The notes under the pieces: generated by a model | What the model saw: only the letters and a program-made list of their open reading frames with translations | Databases searched by the model: none | What the model was told of the DNA's origin: nothing | In this document: piece by piece, positions 56,130 to 64,000 of the stretch | Layout of the letters: each line of letters opens with the position of its first letter | Numbering within the stretch: position 1 is the stretch's first letter | From: Roseovarius aestuarii | GTDB lineage: Bacteria > Pseudomonadota > Alphaproteobacteria > Rhodobacterales > Rhodobacteraceae | Direction of reading: 5' to 3' | Length of the DNA stretch: 64,000 bases | Assembly: GCF_019966515.1 (NCBI RefSeq) | Contig: NZ_JAIMIB010000013.1 | Coordinates: forward strand, 78,308-142,307 | Translations under genes and position numbers: made by a program

Positions 56130-56200
56130 ATTGGTTACCACTCTTGCCTGGACACAACTTAACGACGCCCATCTTCTCACACAACAGATTAGAGAAGGTT

Positions 56201-57610
56201 TTAATTTTTACCCAAGGCCCGCAAAACCCTGTCCAGTTTCTTGCCCTGCTTGCTCCGTTTCACCGGCGCATCTTTGACCAGATTGTAATAAGCTGTCGGA
56301 TCATAGGTCTGCACCCCGAGATTCAGATCCTTTGCCGTCAACTCTCCGGTTGCTGCCAGAACGCTGTAGGCCGCGATATAGACATCGACCTGGGCCGAAA
56401 CCAGGTTGGCGCGGGCATCCAGCAATTCTTGTTCGGTATCTAGCACGTCAAGCGTCGTTCGGGCGCCCAGCTTGGCCTCTTCGCGGACACCGCGGAAAGC
56501 AACAGTGGCCGCGCGTACGCCCTCCTCGCCCGCAACGGTCGCAGCCTGCGCGGCACGCAGGTTGGCATAGGCATTGCCAACATTCTGCTGCACCTGATGG
56601 CGCACAACATGCAGCGCACCGCGCTGCGCATCGCGCTGCGCCATCGCCTGACGGGTTGCGGCGCTTAGACGTCCACCTTGATAAATCGGCCCACCGATCT
56701 CGACACCGACCGAGCCATTGCGGGTATAGTCGCTGCCGCCAATTTCCTCTCCCGCACTCAGTCTTGTGGTCAGGTTGACGGTGGGTTTCATCGCGGCCTG
56801 AGCCACCTCTATATTCAAGTCGGCCGCCGCGACATTGTGCTGCGCCTGTAACATGTCCGGATGCCGCCGAACTGCCACGGCCTTGGCCGCCTCGACATCG
56901 CCCGACAATCGCGGCAGCCGCCCAGGCGGCACCAGATTGCCGGGTTTACGCCCTACTGCGGCACGAAATTCTTCGATCGATTGCACCAGATCACCTTCTG
57001 CCAAGGCAAGACCGCTTCGGGCATTGGCAAGACGGGCTTCGGCCTGCGCGACATCGGTGCGGGTCACTTCCCCCACTTCGAAACGATCTTTCGCGGCGCG
57101 AAGTTCCTCTGTCAGCAGGCGCAGGTTGTTCTTGCGGATCGCCACAACCTCGCTATTGCGCCGTACATTCATGAAGGCGGCAACGGCGCGCTGCAGCACC
57201 TGTTGCTCCACCGAAATCAGCCCCTGGCGCGTAGCCAGAACCAGCTCTTTCTGCGATTCTATCTGCAGCCGAGTGCGCCCGAAATCATAAAGCAACAGCT
57301 GACCGGTAATGCCCACGTTCACATCTGTCGAGTCCGAGTTGACGGTACCGTTCGCGTTGCGATTGCGGCCAAAAGACCGCGTCAGATCAGCGGTCCAGTT
57401 GATGATGGGGCGCAGCCCCGACACTGCAATGGCCACATCCTCGTCGGCAGCCCTGAGCAGCGCCCGATTCTGCTCCAACAACCCGCTATGCTCGTAAGCA
57501 TCAGCCAGCGCGTCGGCCAGCGTCTCGGCACGCGCAGTCGCCGACACGCTCAGCCCGACAATCACGGCCAGCCCGGCAACCCCAATCTTCACCCAAATAG
57601 CTCTCTTCAC
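56201..57610 (-). CDS. tolC: TolC-family outer membrane channel protein
   Basis: 469 residues from a GTG start that has GGAGG 8 nt upstream and gives the signal peptide KIGVAGLAVIVGLSVSATARAE. An ATG 21 codons upstream would place it behind a polar leader. The mature protein opens ETLADALADAYEHSGLLEQNRALLRAADEDV and carries the two outer-membrane efflux repeats, ending near ARANLVSAQVDVYIAAYSVLAATGEL. It forms the outer-membrane exit duct for type I secretion or RND efflux. No pump gene is adjacent. The C-terminal basic tail (KRSKQGKKLDRVLRALGKN) is typical of alphaproteobacterial TolC. Confidence 0.92.
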   Translation of the reverse strand: MKRAIWVKIGVAGLAVIVGLSVSATARAETLADALADAYEHSGLLEQNRALLRAADEDVAIAVSGLRPIINWTADLTRSFGRNRNANGTVNSDSTDVNVGITGQLLLYDFGRTRLQIESQKELVLATRQGLISVEQQVLQRAVAAFMNVRRNSEVVAIRKNNLRLLTEELRAAKDRFEVGEVTRTDVAQAEARLANARSGLALAEGDLVQSIEEFRAAVGRKPGNLVPPGRLPRLSGDVEAAKAVAVRRHPDMLQAQHNVAAADLNIEVAQAAMKPTVNLTTRLSAGEEIGGSDYTRNGSVGVEIGGPIYQGGRLSAATRQAMAQRDAQRGALHVVRHQVQQNVGNAYANLRAAQAATVAGEEGVRAATVAFRGVREEAKLGARTTLDVLDTEQELLDARANLVSAQVDVYIAAYSVLAATGELTAKDLNLGVQTYDPTAYYNLVKDAPVKRSKQGKKLDRVLRALGKN

Positions 57611-57644
57611 TAAAACAGCCTCCAACTGACCAGACCCTGCTGAT

Positions 57645-58298
57645 CTAGAATGCAAATGCCGCGTGCTTTTCAAACCCCGGTATCACCGGCGCCCCGGCGT
57701 TGAACGAAAATCGCCAATTGATCCTGCCATCAATTTTATAGCCGATCCGGACAGCGCCAAGCGCGCCTTCCATGAACAGACATGCGATACGGCCGCCATC
57801 CTTCAACTGATCGCTCAAAGCCGCGGGAAGATCTTCGACCGCCCCTTGCACGGTAATGACATCATAGGGGCCGTGTTCAGCCGCCCCCGCTGCCAATGAG
57901 CCTTCGTGCAGAATGACATTGTCGGCACCGTGCTCGGTCAGCAATCCCTGCGCTTCCGCGACCATTTCGGCGTTTTCCTCAGTCGCCACGACTGCCTCAG
58001 ACATGCGCGCCATTATTGCGGCCGAGTACCCCAGAGCGCTCCCTATATCCAGCACTAGCTCATTGCCATGAAACTCCAATGCATCCAGCATCTTGGCCAG
58101 CGTTCGCGGCTCCAATATAACGCGCCCGGCGCCCAGGTCGATATTTTCGCCCATATAGGCCGCCTCGCGAAGATGGCGCGGCACGAAGGCCTCACGCGGG
58201 ACAGACAACATCGCGTCGATGATTGGAAACTTCGTTACATCCGATGGGCGAACCTGTGTATCGACCATGATGGTGCGGCGCTCGGCATAGTCAGTCAT
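57645..58298 (-). CDS. pcm: Protein-L-isoaspartate O-methyltransferase family
   Basis: 217 residues. MVDTQVRPSDV near the start and REAFVPRHLREAAYMGENIDLGAGRVILEPRTLAKMLDAL precede the SAM-binding motif ELVLDIGSALGYSAAIMARM. PYDVITVQGAVEDLP is the post-motif region. The catalytic Thr/Ser pattern of true Pcm is only partly kept, as in many alphaproteobacterial members next to tolC, so repair activity is likely but not certain. It is 34 bp upstream of tolC and probably cotranscribed. Confidence 0.85.
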   Translation of the reverse strand: MTDYAERRTIMVDTQVRPSDVTKFPIIDAMLSVPREAFVPRHLREAAYMGENIDLGAGRVILEPRTLAKMLDALEFHGNELVLDIGSALGYSAAIMARMSEAVVATEENAEMVAEAQGLLTEHGADNVILHEGSLAAGAAEHGPYDVITVQGAVEDLPAALSDQLKDGGRIACLFMEGALGAVRIGYKIDGRINWRFSFNAGAPVIPGFEKHAAFAF

Positions 58299-58442
58299 CA
58301 GCTAAACTCTTGCGTTCGGAATCCTTGCTGATGGTTTTGACACAGAACCCCAGCGTGAACAATGCCTGCGCGCGGCGATTTCCTGCCTCCGGCCTCTTGC
58401 GCAGTCAGGGGTGATCAGATAATCGACGTCCACCACGACGGC

Positions 58443-58516
58443 GGCGAGTTGGCGGAGTGGTGACGCAGCGGATTGCAAATCCGTGTACACCGGTTCGATT
58501 CCGGTACTCGCCTCCA
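58443..58516 (+). tRNA. tRNA-Cys (anticodon GCA)
   Basis: GGCGAGT pairs with ACTCGCC, followed by T and an encoded CCA. The anticodon stem GCGGA/TCCGT holds TTGCAAA with anticodon GCA. The T arm has GGTTCGATTCC. Length is 74 nt. Confidence 0.95.
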
Positions 58517-58574
58517 TTTAATTTCAATGACTTACGATGTTTTCTCACCAAACCCTAGAGCTCACAGAGTGTTC

Positions 58575-58594
58575 TGGGGGACATATGGGGGACA
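58575..58594 (+). repeat. Direct repeat TGGGGGACA downstream of tRNA-Cys (possible att remnant)
   Basis: TGGGGGACA occurs twice, starting at 58575 and 58586, 11 bp apart. Repeats of this kind are typical just inside tRNA-associated integrative elements, at integrase arm sites. No integrase gene is found, so at most a relic of an attachment region remains. Confidence 0.4.
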
Positions 58595-58699
58595 ATTGGT
58601 GTGGCTTGGGCATCATTTCCGTGAAGGATAGCGACCAAGACAAACTGATACAGTGGTGCCGGATTACCAATTGACCGCGATACTGATGCAGGTACCGCT

Positions 58700-59326
58700 C
58701 TAAACGACAATGTTGATCGTCGCTTCGGTCCCGGTTTCACCCTGCACAAACTCCATTGACACCGCATTAGCCTTAACTTTGGACATGCGGTTGAATAGCC
58801 CGTCGCGGGCATTGTTCGGATCGCCTTTGATGTAAAACTGCGTGGTCAACAACTCGCGATTGCCGTCAAACACCTTTACGTGAATATGGGGCGTGCGTCC
58901 GGGGTAGATTGTCGGCTTAATCGTACGGAACACGTAGTTCCCACCATCATCCGTTACGTCATGACCAAAGCCTTGGAAGGCCTGGTCAAAGTTTACACTG
59001 CGGCGGTCGCGTGGGTGCATATAGTTGCCATCCATATCGCATTGCCAAATTTCGATGCGATGTCCCGAAAGGGGTTGTCCATCGCTACTAGTGATTGTCC
59101 CACGCAGTGTGAAGACTTCGCCACCCGCTTCTTCAACAAGTCCCCTAATCTTGATCAGGTCATTATCTATATCGGACGTCCGCATGGTTGGGGTTGGATA
59201 ATACGGGCCTTCTGTGGCGTTTGGTGTCAGCACTGCCGCAGCGGCTTTTGAACCCAACGTACTGGTGCCCATCAGTCCTGCTATTCCGCCTAGCAGGCTA
59301 CGGCGGAACTTTTCGTGCTTTTTCAT
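58700..59326 (-). CDS. Exported intradiol ring-cleavage dioxygenase-like protein
   Basis: 208 residues. KFRRSLLGGIAGLMGTSTLGSKAAAA is a Tat-like signal. The core has TPNATEGPYYP, IEIWQCDMDGNYMHP and TPHIHVKVFD, which supply the Tyr and two His ligands of the non-haem Fe(III) site in protocatechuate/catechol dioxygenases. Unlike cytoplasmic PcaH or CatA it appears to be exported; such proteins are known but rarely characterised. No other aromatic pathway gene is adjacent. It lies between the tRNA-Cys att-like repeats and a gene-poor stretch, so it may have come in by transfer. Confidence 0.8.
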   Translation of the reverse strand: MKKHEKFRRSLLGGIAGLMGTSTLGSKAAAAVLTPNATEGPYYPTPTMRTSDIDNDLIKIRGLVEEAGGEVFTLRGTITSSDGQPLSGHRIEIWQCDMDGNYMHPRDRRSVNFDQAFQGFGHDVTDDGGNYVFRTIKPTIYPGRTPHIHVKVFDGNRELLTTQFYIKGDPNNARDGLFNRMSKVKANAVSMEFVQGETGTEATINIVV

Positions 59327-60733
59327 GACGTGATCCTTTCCCGCGCAAAAGGGGTGCGTTGGCGATATCTTCGTATTTAGTCATTGTTGAACGATGATAC
59401 CACGTAAGCGGAGACAACCCCCGCCACCTAATCACCTAAAGCTTCGAAGAGCGCTGCAAAAGCTAAGCACAGAACAGTGCCTACAATAACAGTTGGCCTG
59501 TAACCATATAGCCAAACACACGGTTGTCGTTATCGCGGAACGCTTCGGGATGGCACCTGTTCGCTGCTGGCTTACAGGAAAGAAGAACCGCGACCGCTGG
59601 ATTGGCGTTTGCAACTTGGGCGAAGATGAAATCGGCGCTCTGGCGATTGCAGCAGGCCAGGCGCGTGATTGCCCCCGCTATTCAGGTGGTAGATACGCGA
59701 AGTTTGAGACGAAGCGAAGCCGAGCACATAGCCAACACGGGTATTGCAAGTAACGACGCTTCGATCCTTTTCCAGCATATAGGAACGGTGGCGGACCTGG
59801 GGTGAGGTTGAAGAAGTGATAGCCGGGCAATTGTTTAAACGGGCAAACTATTTTCCTGAGCGTAATACTAATAGTCGCCTTGAAACAAAAGTAGGTTGAA
59901 GTGACGCGTTTGGTTCATCTTCATTAAAGACAAACGTGTCTTCAGTGATGTCGAATTGACCAACGACCGCGCTACATTTCTTGGAACGTGAATTCAAAAA
60001 CTTATCCATGAGTAGAAGTGATCCAATTGAGTTAACTTTGATTGGATAGGAGGCGTCTTAAATGGGCTAGATTTTTTGAAACCAAAACCATTAATGAATC
60101 TCTTGCGTTTTGACAGGCGAACTGTCGCACAAAAAGCCCTGTCCACAGCGAAATAACGCCTTGGCTTCTATCACGAGGATTTTCTCAATTTGAGAAAACT
60201 TCCCTAGGTTGCGATGCTCGACAGAACCTCGCTTAAAACTATGCACAAATTGACGCCCACCCATCAAATGAGAGAATCAACAAGACCTATCTCCTGCACC
60301 CACGAAGCCAATTTCCGCCCAGGGCTCTTTCCTGTCATCTGACGCAGTAAATCGGGTTTTTCCGCAGTGGATGGCGGCTTTGCGGACTAAGCAGACTCGA
60401 GCAGTTGCAGCTTGTGCTTATGCAGAAAATTGCCGCGGTGGCAGCGGCGCAGTTGTGGCAATGCAGTGGAAGTCACCAGATCGGTCATTCAATTTGGATG
60501 GGTCCAACCGAAACCAAACCGAATGTTCGCGGCACACGACCCAATCACACAAATACGCGGGATCAGCTATCGTTCAGACGCTTCTATGATCGCAATCTGC
60601 GAGGAGCTCAATAGGGTAACGGCAACGCCACACCCACAGCCTTCTTCATGTGCGTTACCTCCAAATCAGATAGGGCACATTGTGAAAACGACCGATCACG
60701 CAATCTGCCTATCCTTGAACACGTTTCACTTAC
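59327..60733. other. Gene-poor stretch of about 1.4 kb
   Basis: No reading frame here has family similarity that I can recognise. Base composition is lower in GC than the flanks. Short overlapping frames at 59430-59800 and 60370-60760 have low-quality composition and lack ribosome binding sites. It probably consists of decayed DNA of a former insertion next to tRNA-Cys. Confidence 0.5.
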
Positions 60734-62209
60734 TCAAGCCCAATCGCGGCACACGTATTTGATCTCAGTGAACTCTTCCATGCCCAGTCGCGCTCCTTCG
60801 CGGCCCAGGCCGGATTGTTTGGTGCCACCAAAGGGGATTGGCGCGCCGGTGACCTTGGTGCGGTTGACCGCAACCATGCCAAATTGCAACGCGCGCGAAA
60901 CGCGGTAGATGCGCCGCGGGTCGTGGCTGTGCAGATAGGCGACAAGCCCGTATTCAGTGTCATTGGCGCGGGCGATCACCTCGTGCTCAGTGCCAAATGG
61001 CGCGATGGCGGCCACCGGGCCGAATGTCTCTTCCGACATGATTGCGGTATCTGGCGGTACATCAGTCAGCACGGTTGGCTCGTAAAACAACGGCCCCAAC
61101 GCATGGCGCGTACCACCACAGGCCAGTGTCGCGCCCTTCTCTAGCGCGTCAGACACATGCTCTTCCTGCTTGCGCACGGCTTTTTCATTCATCAGCGGGC
61201 CGATATCCGGATCATCCATGCCAACTCCGATACTTAACCCTCGTGTCGCTTCGGTAAATCGGGCGCAGAATTCCTGGTAGATCGGGCGTTCCACGAAAAT
61301 CCGGTTGGCGCCCAGGCAATCCTGCCCCGAGGTGGCGAACTTGGCCTTGATGGTTTCGGACACGGCGACGTCCAGATCGCATCCCTTGAAAACAATGACA
61401 GGGGCGTGCCCGCCGAGTTCCATCACCAGTTTTTTCACAGTGCTGGCGGATTGACGATAGAGAAGCCGACCAATTTCGGTGGAGCCGGTAAAGGAAAGCG
61501 CCCGCACGCGCGCATCCTTTGTCCAAGGTTCAACCACAGTTGCGGAACGACCGGTGATCACATTGAAAACCCCCGCTGGAACACCGGCACGCTCGGCCAG
61601 TTCCGCGAGCGCAAGCGCGGAGAACGGCGTCTCGCCAGAGGGGTGTGCTACGATCGTGCAACCCACCGCCATCGCCGCTGCCGCCTTGCGGGTCAACATC
61701 GCCGATGGGAAGTTCCACGGTGTGATCAGCGCCGCCACGCCAACCGGTTCCAACCAGACCTCGACCTCAGCGTCGGGCAGATGGCTGGTGACACCTTCGA
61801 TATTTGGGCGCTTGGCTTCCTCGGCGTAGAACTCCACGAACGAGGCCGCATAGTCGATCTCCCCTCGCGCCTCGGAGAGGGGTTTGCCTTGTTCCAGCAC
61901 CATGATCCGGGCCAGGTCTTCTTTATGCGCCAGCATCAGTTCGAACCAGCGCCGCAGGATGGCCGAGCGTTCCTGTGGCAAGAGACCGGACCAGGCGGGA
62001 AAGGCGACCTGGGCGGCATTAACGGCGAAGGACGATTCCTCGGATGATAAGCTTGCCACTTCGCCGATAATTTCGCCGGTTGCCGGATCGGTGACAGGTA
62101 TCGTCTTGCCAGATCCGGCTGCACGCCATTTGCCATTTACATACGAAAAACAGCGCACCAGAGATTTGTCTGCAATATCATCGCGGGCAATGAGCGTTAA
62201 ATTGGTCAT
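60734..62209 (-). CDS. ssd: NAD-dependent succinate-semialdehyde/aspartate-semialdehyde dehydrogenase (ectoine catabolism)
   Basis: 491 residues of the aldehyde dehydrogenase family. VAALITPWNFPSAMLTRKAAAAMAVG binds NAD; ELGGHAPVIVF holds the general base Glu; SGQDCLGANRIFVE holds the catalytic Cys. EETFGPVAAIAPF completes the fold. It follows eutE and asnC on the same strand, the order known from Ruegeria ectoine clusters, where ssd (DoeC in Halomonas) oxidises aspartate semialdehyde to aspartate. An aminotransferase (atf) would be expected next but is absent from the window. Confidence 0.9.
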   Translation of the reverse strand: MTNLTLIARDDIADKSLVRCFSYVNGKWRAAGSGKTIPVTDPATGEIIGEVASLSSEESSFAVNAAQVAFPAWSGLLPQERSAILRRWFELMLAHKEDLARIMVLEQGKPLSEARGEIDYAASFVEFYAEEAKRPNIEGVTSHLPDAEVEVWLEPVGVAALITPWNFPSAMLTRKAAAAMAVGCTIVAHPSGETPFSALALAELAERAGVPAGVFNVITGRSATVVEPWTKDARVRALSFTGSTEIGRLLYRQSASTVKKLVMELGGHAPVIVFKGCDLDVAVSETIKAKFATSGQDCLGANRIFVERPIYQEFCARFTEATRGLSIGVGMDDPDIGPLMNEKAVRKQEEHVSDALEKGATLACGGTRHALGPLFYEPTVLTDVPPDTAIMSEETFGPVAAIAPFGTEHEVIARANDTEYGLVAYLHSHDPRRIYRVSRALQFGMVAVNRTKVTGAPIPFGGTKQSGLGREGARLGMEEFTEIKYVCRDWA

Positions 62210-62281
62210 GAGAGCCTCCCCTAGTGGTGGCAGATTCTCCTGCATCCAAGGCAAATGATGGGACCAAATGAGCGCCAATAT

Positions 62282-62803
62282 TCAGAGGATTCTTCTGCTC
62301 CCTCCCTTCGGGGCAGAGATTTGATCCTCCACTCCTGCAATCAGCGATATGGGCGGAACGGCAGGTCCCTTCACAGGCTTGGTGACGATGTAGGTATAAT
62401 AACGCGACAGGCCGATGCGGGCATCCAGCATGTCGTCGATCAGGCGCTGATAGGCATCTATATCGCGCGTCACGATCTGCAGGAAATAGTCGAACCCACC
62501 GCCAAGCGCCCAACAGGCGACCACTTCTTCGTAGCGCTGCAGAGCGGCCTCGAATTTGCGAAAACTGGCGGCGGTGTGGTCGGAGAGTTCCGCCGATGTG
62601 AAAATCGTCACGTTCGGGCCAAGCTTGCTCAGGTTGATCTCTGCGCGGAAGCTTTCGATCACCCCGGCCTTTTCGAGCTTTTTCAAACGCTCCCAACAGG
62701 GCGTGGGCGACAGCCCGACCCGCTCGGCCAGGGCCGCCTTGGTGATGCGGCCCTCAAACGAGAGCACCCGCAATATGGCTAGATCACGGGCATCAAGCCG
62801 CAT
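62282..62803 (-). CDS. asnC: Lrp/AsnC-family regulator of ectoine catabolism
   Basis: 173 residues. DARDLAILRVLSFEGRITKAALAERVGLSPTPCWERLKKLEKAGVI is the helix-turn-helix; IFTSAELSDHTAASFRKFEAALQRYEEVVACWALGGGFDYFLQIVT is the RAM domain. It lies between eutE and ssd in the same direction, as AsnC/DoeX does in known ectoine clusters. AsnC/DoeX binds alpha-ADABA or diaminobutyrate in those systems and activates uptake and degradation genes; here the ligand is by analogy. The C-terminal tail is longer than most Lrp proteins. Confidence 0.85.
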   Translation of the reverse strand: MRLDARDLAILRVLSFEGRITKAALAERVGLSPTPCWERLKKLEKAGVIESFRAEINLSKLGPNVTIFTSAELSDHTAASFRKFEAALQRYEEVVACWALGGGFDYFLQIVTRDIDAYQRLIDDMLDARIGLSRYYTYIVTKPVKGPAVPPISLIAGVEDQISAPKGGSRRIL

Positions 62804-62828
62804 AGGACCCCCCTCTGGTCAACCCAGC

Positions 62829-63821
62829 CTAACCGACAGCCATGCCGATCACGGCGGCGCAGTCGCCTGCCTTGATCAGGCCGGGGAAATGGCGGCTGAT
62901 CAGCAGGCCCGACACTTTGGCGCGAAATTCGATGGGTTCGACACCCGTTCGTTCCACGGGCCAGACGCGGGCGACTACGTCACCTTCGCTGACGGGATCA
63001 CCCAGATCGACCATGGGCTCATAAAGCCCGTCATTTTCCGAGAACACAAAGCAATCGCCGTTCGGCATGTCCAGGCACACGGTCGGATCGATCTGCATCT
63101 CACCTTTCAGAATGCCCACATGGATCAGCACGTTGCGCAGGCCCTTCTTTGCGATGGCAATCGACCTGGCCGTGGCCGAGCCGCCACCGCCCAGCTCAGT
63201 CGAGACCAGCACCTTGCCCATCTCTTCGACCGCCGTGTCGTACATGCCGACATTGTCGATCTCCAGAAGCTGCACCGAATAGGGCGCGTTGAACGCGGCC
63301 ATCGCGGCAAAACAGGCGGACTCGAGTGTCTTGTCCTCGAGAATATGCGCCGCCGCGAATGGCACGAAATCCAACGTCTTGCCCCCCGAGTGGAAATCCA
63401 CCGCCATGTCCGCCAGAGGCAAGAGGTAGCGTTGGAAATAGTCCGCGATCTTCTCGGTGACCGTGCCATCGGGACGGCCTGGGAAAGATCGGTTCATATT
63501 TCCGTTGTCGATGGGCGAGGTACGCAACCCCGCGCGGTAGGCCGGGTAGTTGAAGGCGGGCACGATGATCACCCGTCCGGAGATGTCCTCGGGCTTCAGC
63601 GTGACCGTCAGTTCCTGCAGGGCAACCGGACCTTCGTATTCGTCGCCGTGATTGGCGCCGGTTAGCAGGGCCGTTGGACCCTCACCGTTTTTGACCACAG
63701 TCAGCGGGATCATGATCGAGCCCCATGCGCTGTCATCGCGGCTATAGGGCAGCCGCAGGAAGCCATGGTGGATGCCGTCCTGATCCAGAGGGATGGTCGG
63801 CGAAATCGGATTTGGTTTCAT
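62829..63821 (-). CDS. eutE: N2-acetyl-L-2,4-diaminobutanoate deacetylase (DoeB/EutE)
   Basis: 330 residues of the succinylglutamate desuccinylase/aspartoacylase zinc family. The metal and substrate sites are LTGANHGDEYEGPVAL (H and E ligands) and VDFHSGGKTLDFVP; RVIIVPAFNYPAYRAGLRTSPIDNGNMNRSFPG is also characteristic. In ectoine breakdown EutE/DoeB removes the acetyl group from alpha-ADABA to give 2,4-diaminobutyrate. It begins 5 nt after the stop of eutD, so the two are translationally linked. The start MKPNPISPTIP was preferred over a frame 16 codons longer that overlaps eutD. Confidence 0.9.
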   Translation of the reverse strand: MKPNPISPTIPLDQDGIHHGFLRLPYSRDDSAWGSIMIPLTVVKNGEGPTALLTGANHGDEYEGPVALQELTVTLKPEDISGRVIIVPAFNYPAYRAGLRTSPIDNGNMNRSFPGRPDGTVTEKIADYFQRYLLPLADMAVDFHSGGKTLDFVPFAAAHILEDKTLESACFAAMAAFNAPYSVQLLEIDNVGMYDTAVEEMGKVLVSTELGGGGSATARSIAIAKKGLRNVLIHVGILKGEMQIDPTVCLDMPNGDCFVFSENDGLYEPMVDLGDPVSEGDVVARVWPVERTGVEPIEFRAKVSGLLISRHFPGLIKAGDCAAVIGMAVG

Positions 63822-63826
63822 GGACT

Positions 63827-64000
63827 TCAGACCTTCACGACCATCTTGCGCGGCACATTGGCCAGGCATTCATGGCCGGTTTTGGTGATGCGGATGCTTT
63901 CGGTGATCTCGAAGCCCCAATCCTCCATCCAGAGGCCGGTCATGAAATGCAGGGTCATGTTTTCCTGCAAGACCGTCTTGTCTCCGGGGCGCAGTGAGAA
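63827..64000 (-). CDS. eutD: Ectoine hydrolase (DoeA/EutD), C-terminal part only
   Basis: The last 57 codons are in the window. They read FSLRPGDKTVLQENMTLHFMTGLWMEDWGFEITESIRITKTGHECL, matching the end of the M24 peptidase fold of ectoine hydrolase, with E of EITESI in metal-ligand position. EutD opens the ectoine ring to alpha-ADABA. The rest of the gene, and probably the ueh uptake genes and enuR, should lie just beyond the window. Confidence 0.85.
   Translation of the reverse strand, partial: FSLRPGDKTVLQENMTLHFMTGLWMEDWGFEITESIRITKTGHECLANVPRKMVVKV

Noticed and set aside
58302..58517. Open frame reading MEASTGIEPVYTDLQSAASPLRQ
   Set aside because: It is the antisense translation of tRNA-Cys and not a gene.
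59432..59805. Possible transporter or transposase remnant
   Set aside because: Overlapping frames on both strands gave no recognisable motif; similarity to DMT transporters was too weak to claim.

Overview
The window looks like chromosomal DNA of a marine alphaproteobacterium of the Rhodobacterales (Roseobacter group). The main grounds are high-GC codon use, a PutR-type Lrp regulator divergent from putA, the pcm-tolC-PopZ-like gene order, an order-typical DUF6280 protein, a TAXI-TRAP transporter, and an ectoine-catabolic gene order (eutD-eutE-asnC-ssd) like the one known from Ruegeria. This assignment is an inference from gene content; no rRNA gene is present.

Layout. 1-813 is the 5' part of an ABC transporter solute-binding protein on the minus strand. 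Its upstream gap holds three AACCAA/TTGGTT palindromes. 1285-7220 is the most unusual region: an AT-richer block of exported proteins (a LamG-like protein, a Gln/Asn-rich repeat protein, and a very large tectonin/LamG/MACPF/Cys-rich protein). Two of its reading frames are cut by in-frame stop codons (four in total) without any frameshift. A LysR remnant and tRNA-Leu follow.

8.2-22.7 kb is ordinary core and metabolic DNA: putR/putA, rhomboid, suhB, metR/metF, a PaaI-type thioesterase behind a hairpin that covers its ribosome binding site, a DMSO-reductase-family enzyme fused to a c-type haem domain, an HdeA-like protein and a GltS-type symporter. 22.9-29.6 kb holds a DUF2235 hydrolase, an ornithine-decarboxylase-like enzyme with its Lrp regulator, and a LysR/PhyH/HD-oxygenase group resembling PhnY/PhnZ phosphonate oxidation.

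28.6-40.6 kb is a catabolic island in two converging arms. The plus arm has a LysR-controlled TAXI-TRAP importer and a DadA-like FAD oxidoreductase. The minus arm has a GlxA/AraC regulator, a CntA-like Rieske oxygenase, a choline-sulfatase-like sulfatase, two SDRs and a carnitine-dehydrogenase-like enzyme, nearly all overlapping. The set suggests uptake and breakdown of a sulfated or quaternary amine; the substrate cannot be named from sequence.

41-58 kb is mostly core: DUF3592, ZntB-like, valS (with an AT-rich foreign-looking segment inside its catalytic domain), crotonase, a HisC-like aminotransferase, a phosphatase, a glycosyltransferase, ygfZ, efp, cobQ, a PopZ-like protein, tolC and pcm. 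tRNA-Cys follows, then putative integrase-type direct repeats, an exported intradiol dioxygenase and about 1.4 kb without recognisable genes. The window ends with ectoine catabolism (ssd, asnC, eutE, partial eutD), all on the minus strand.
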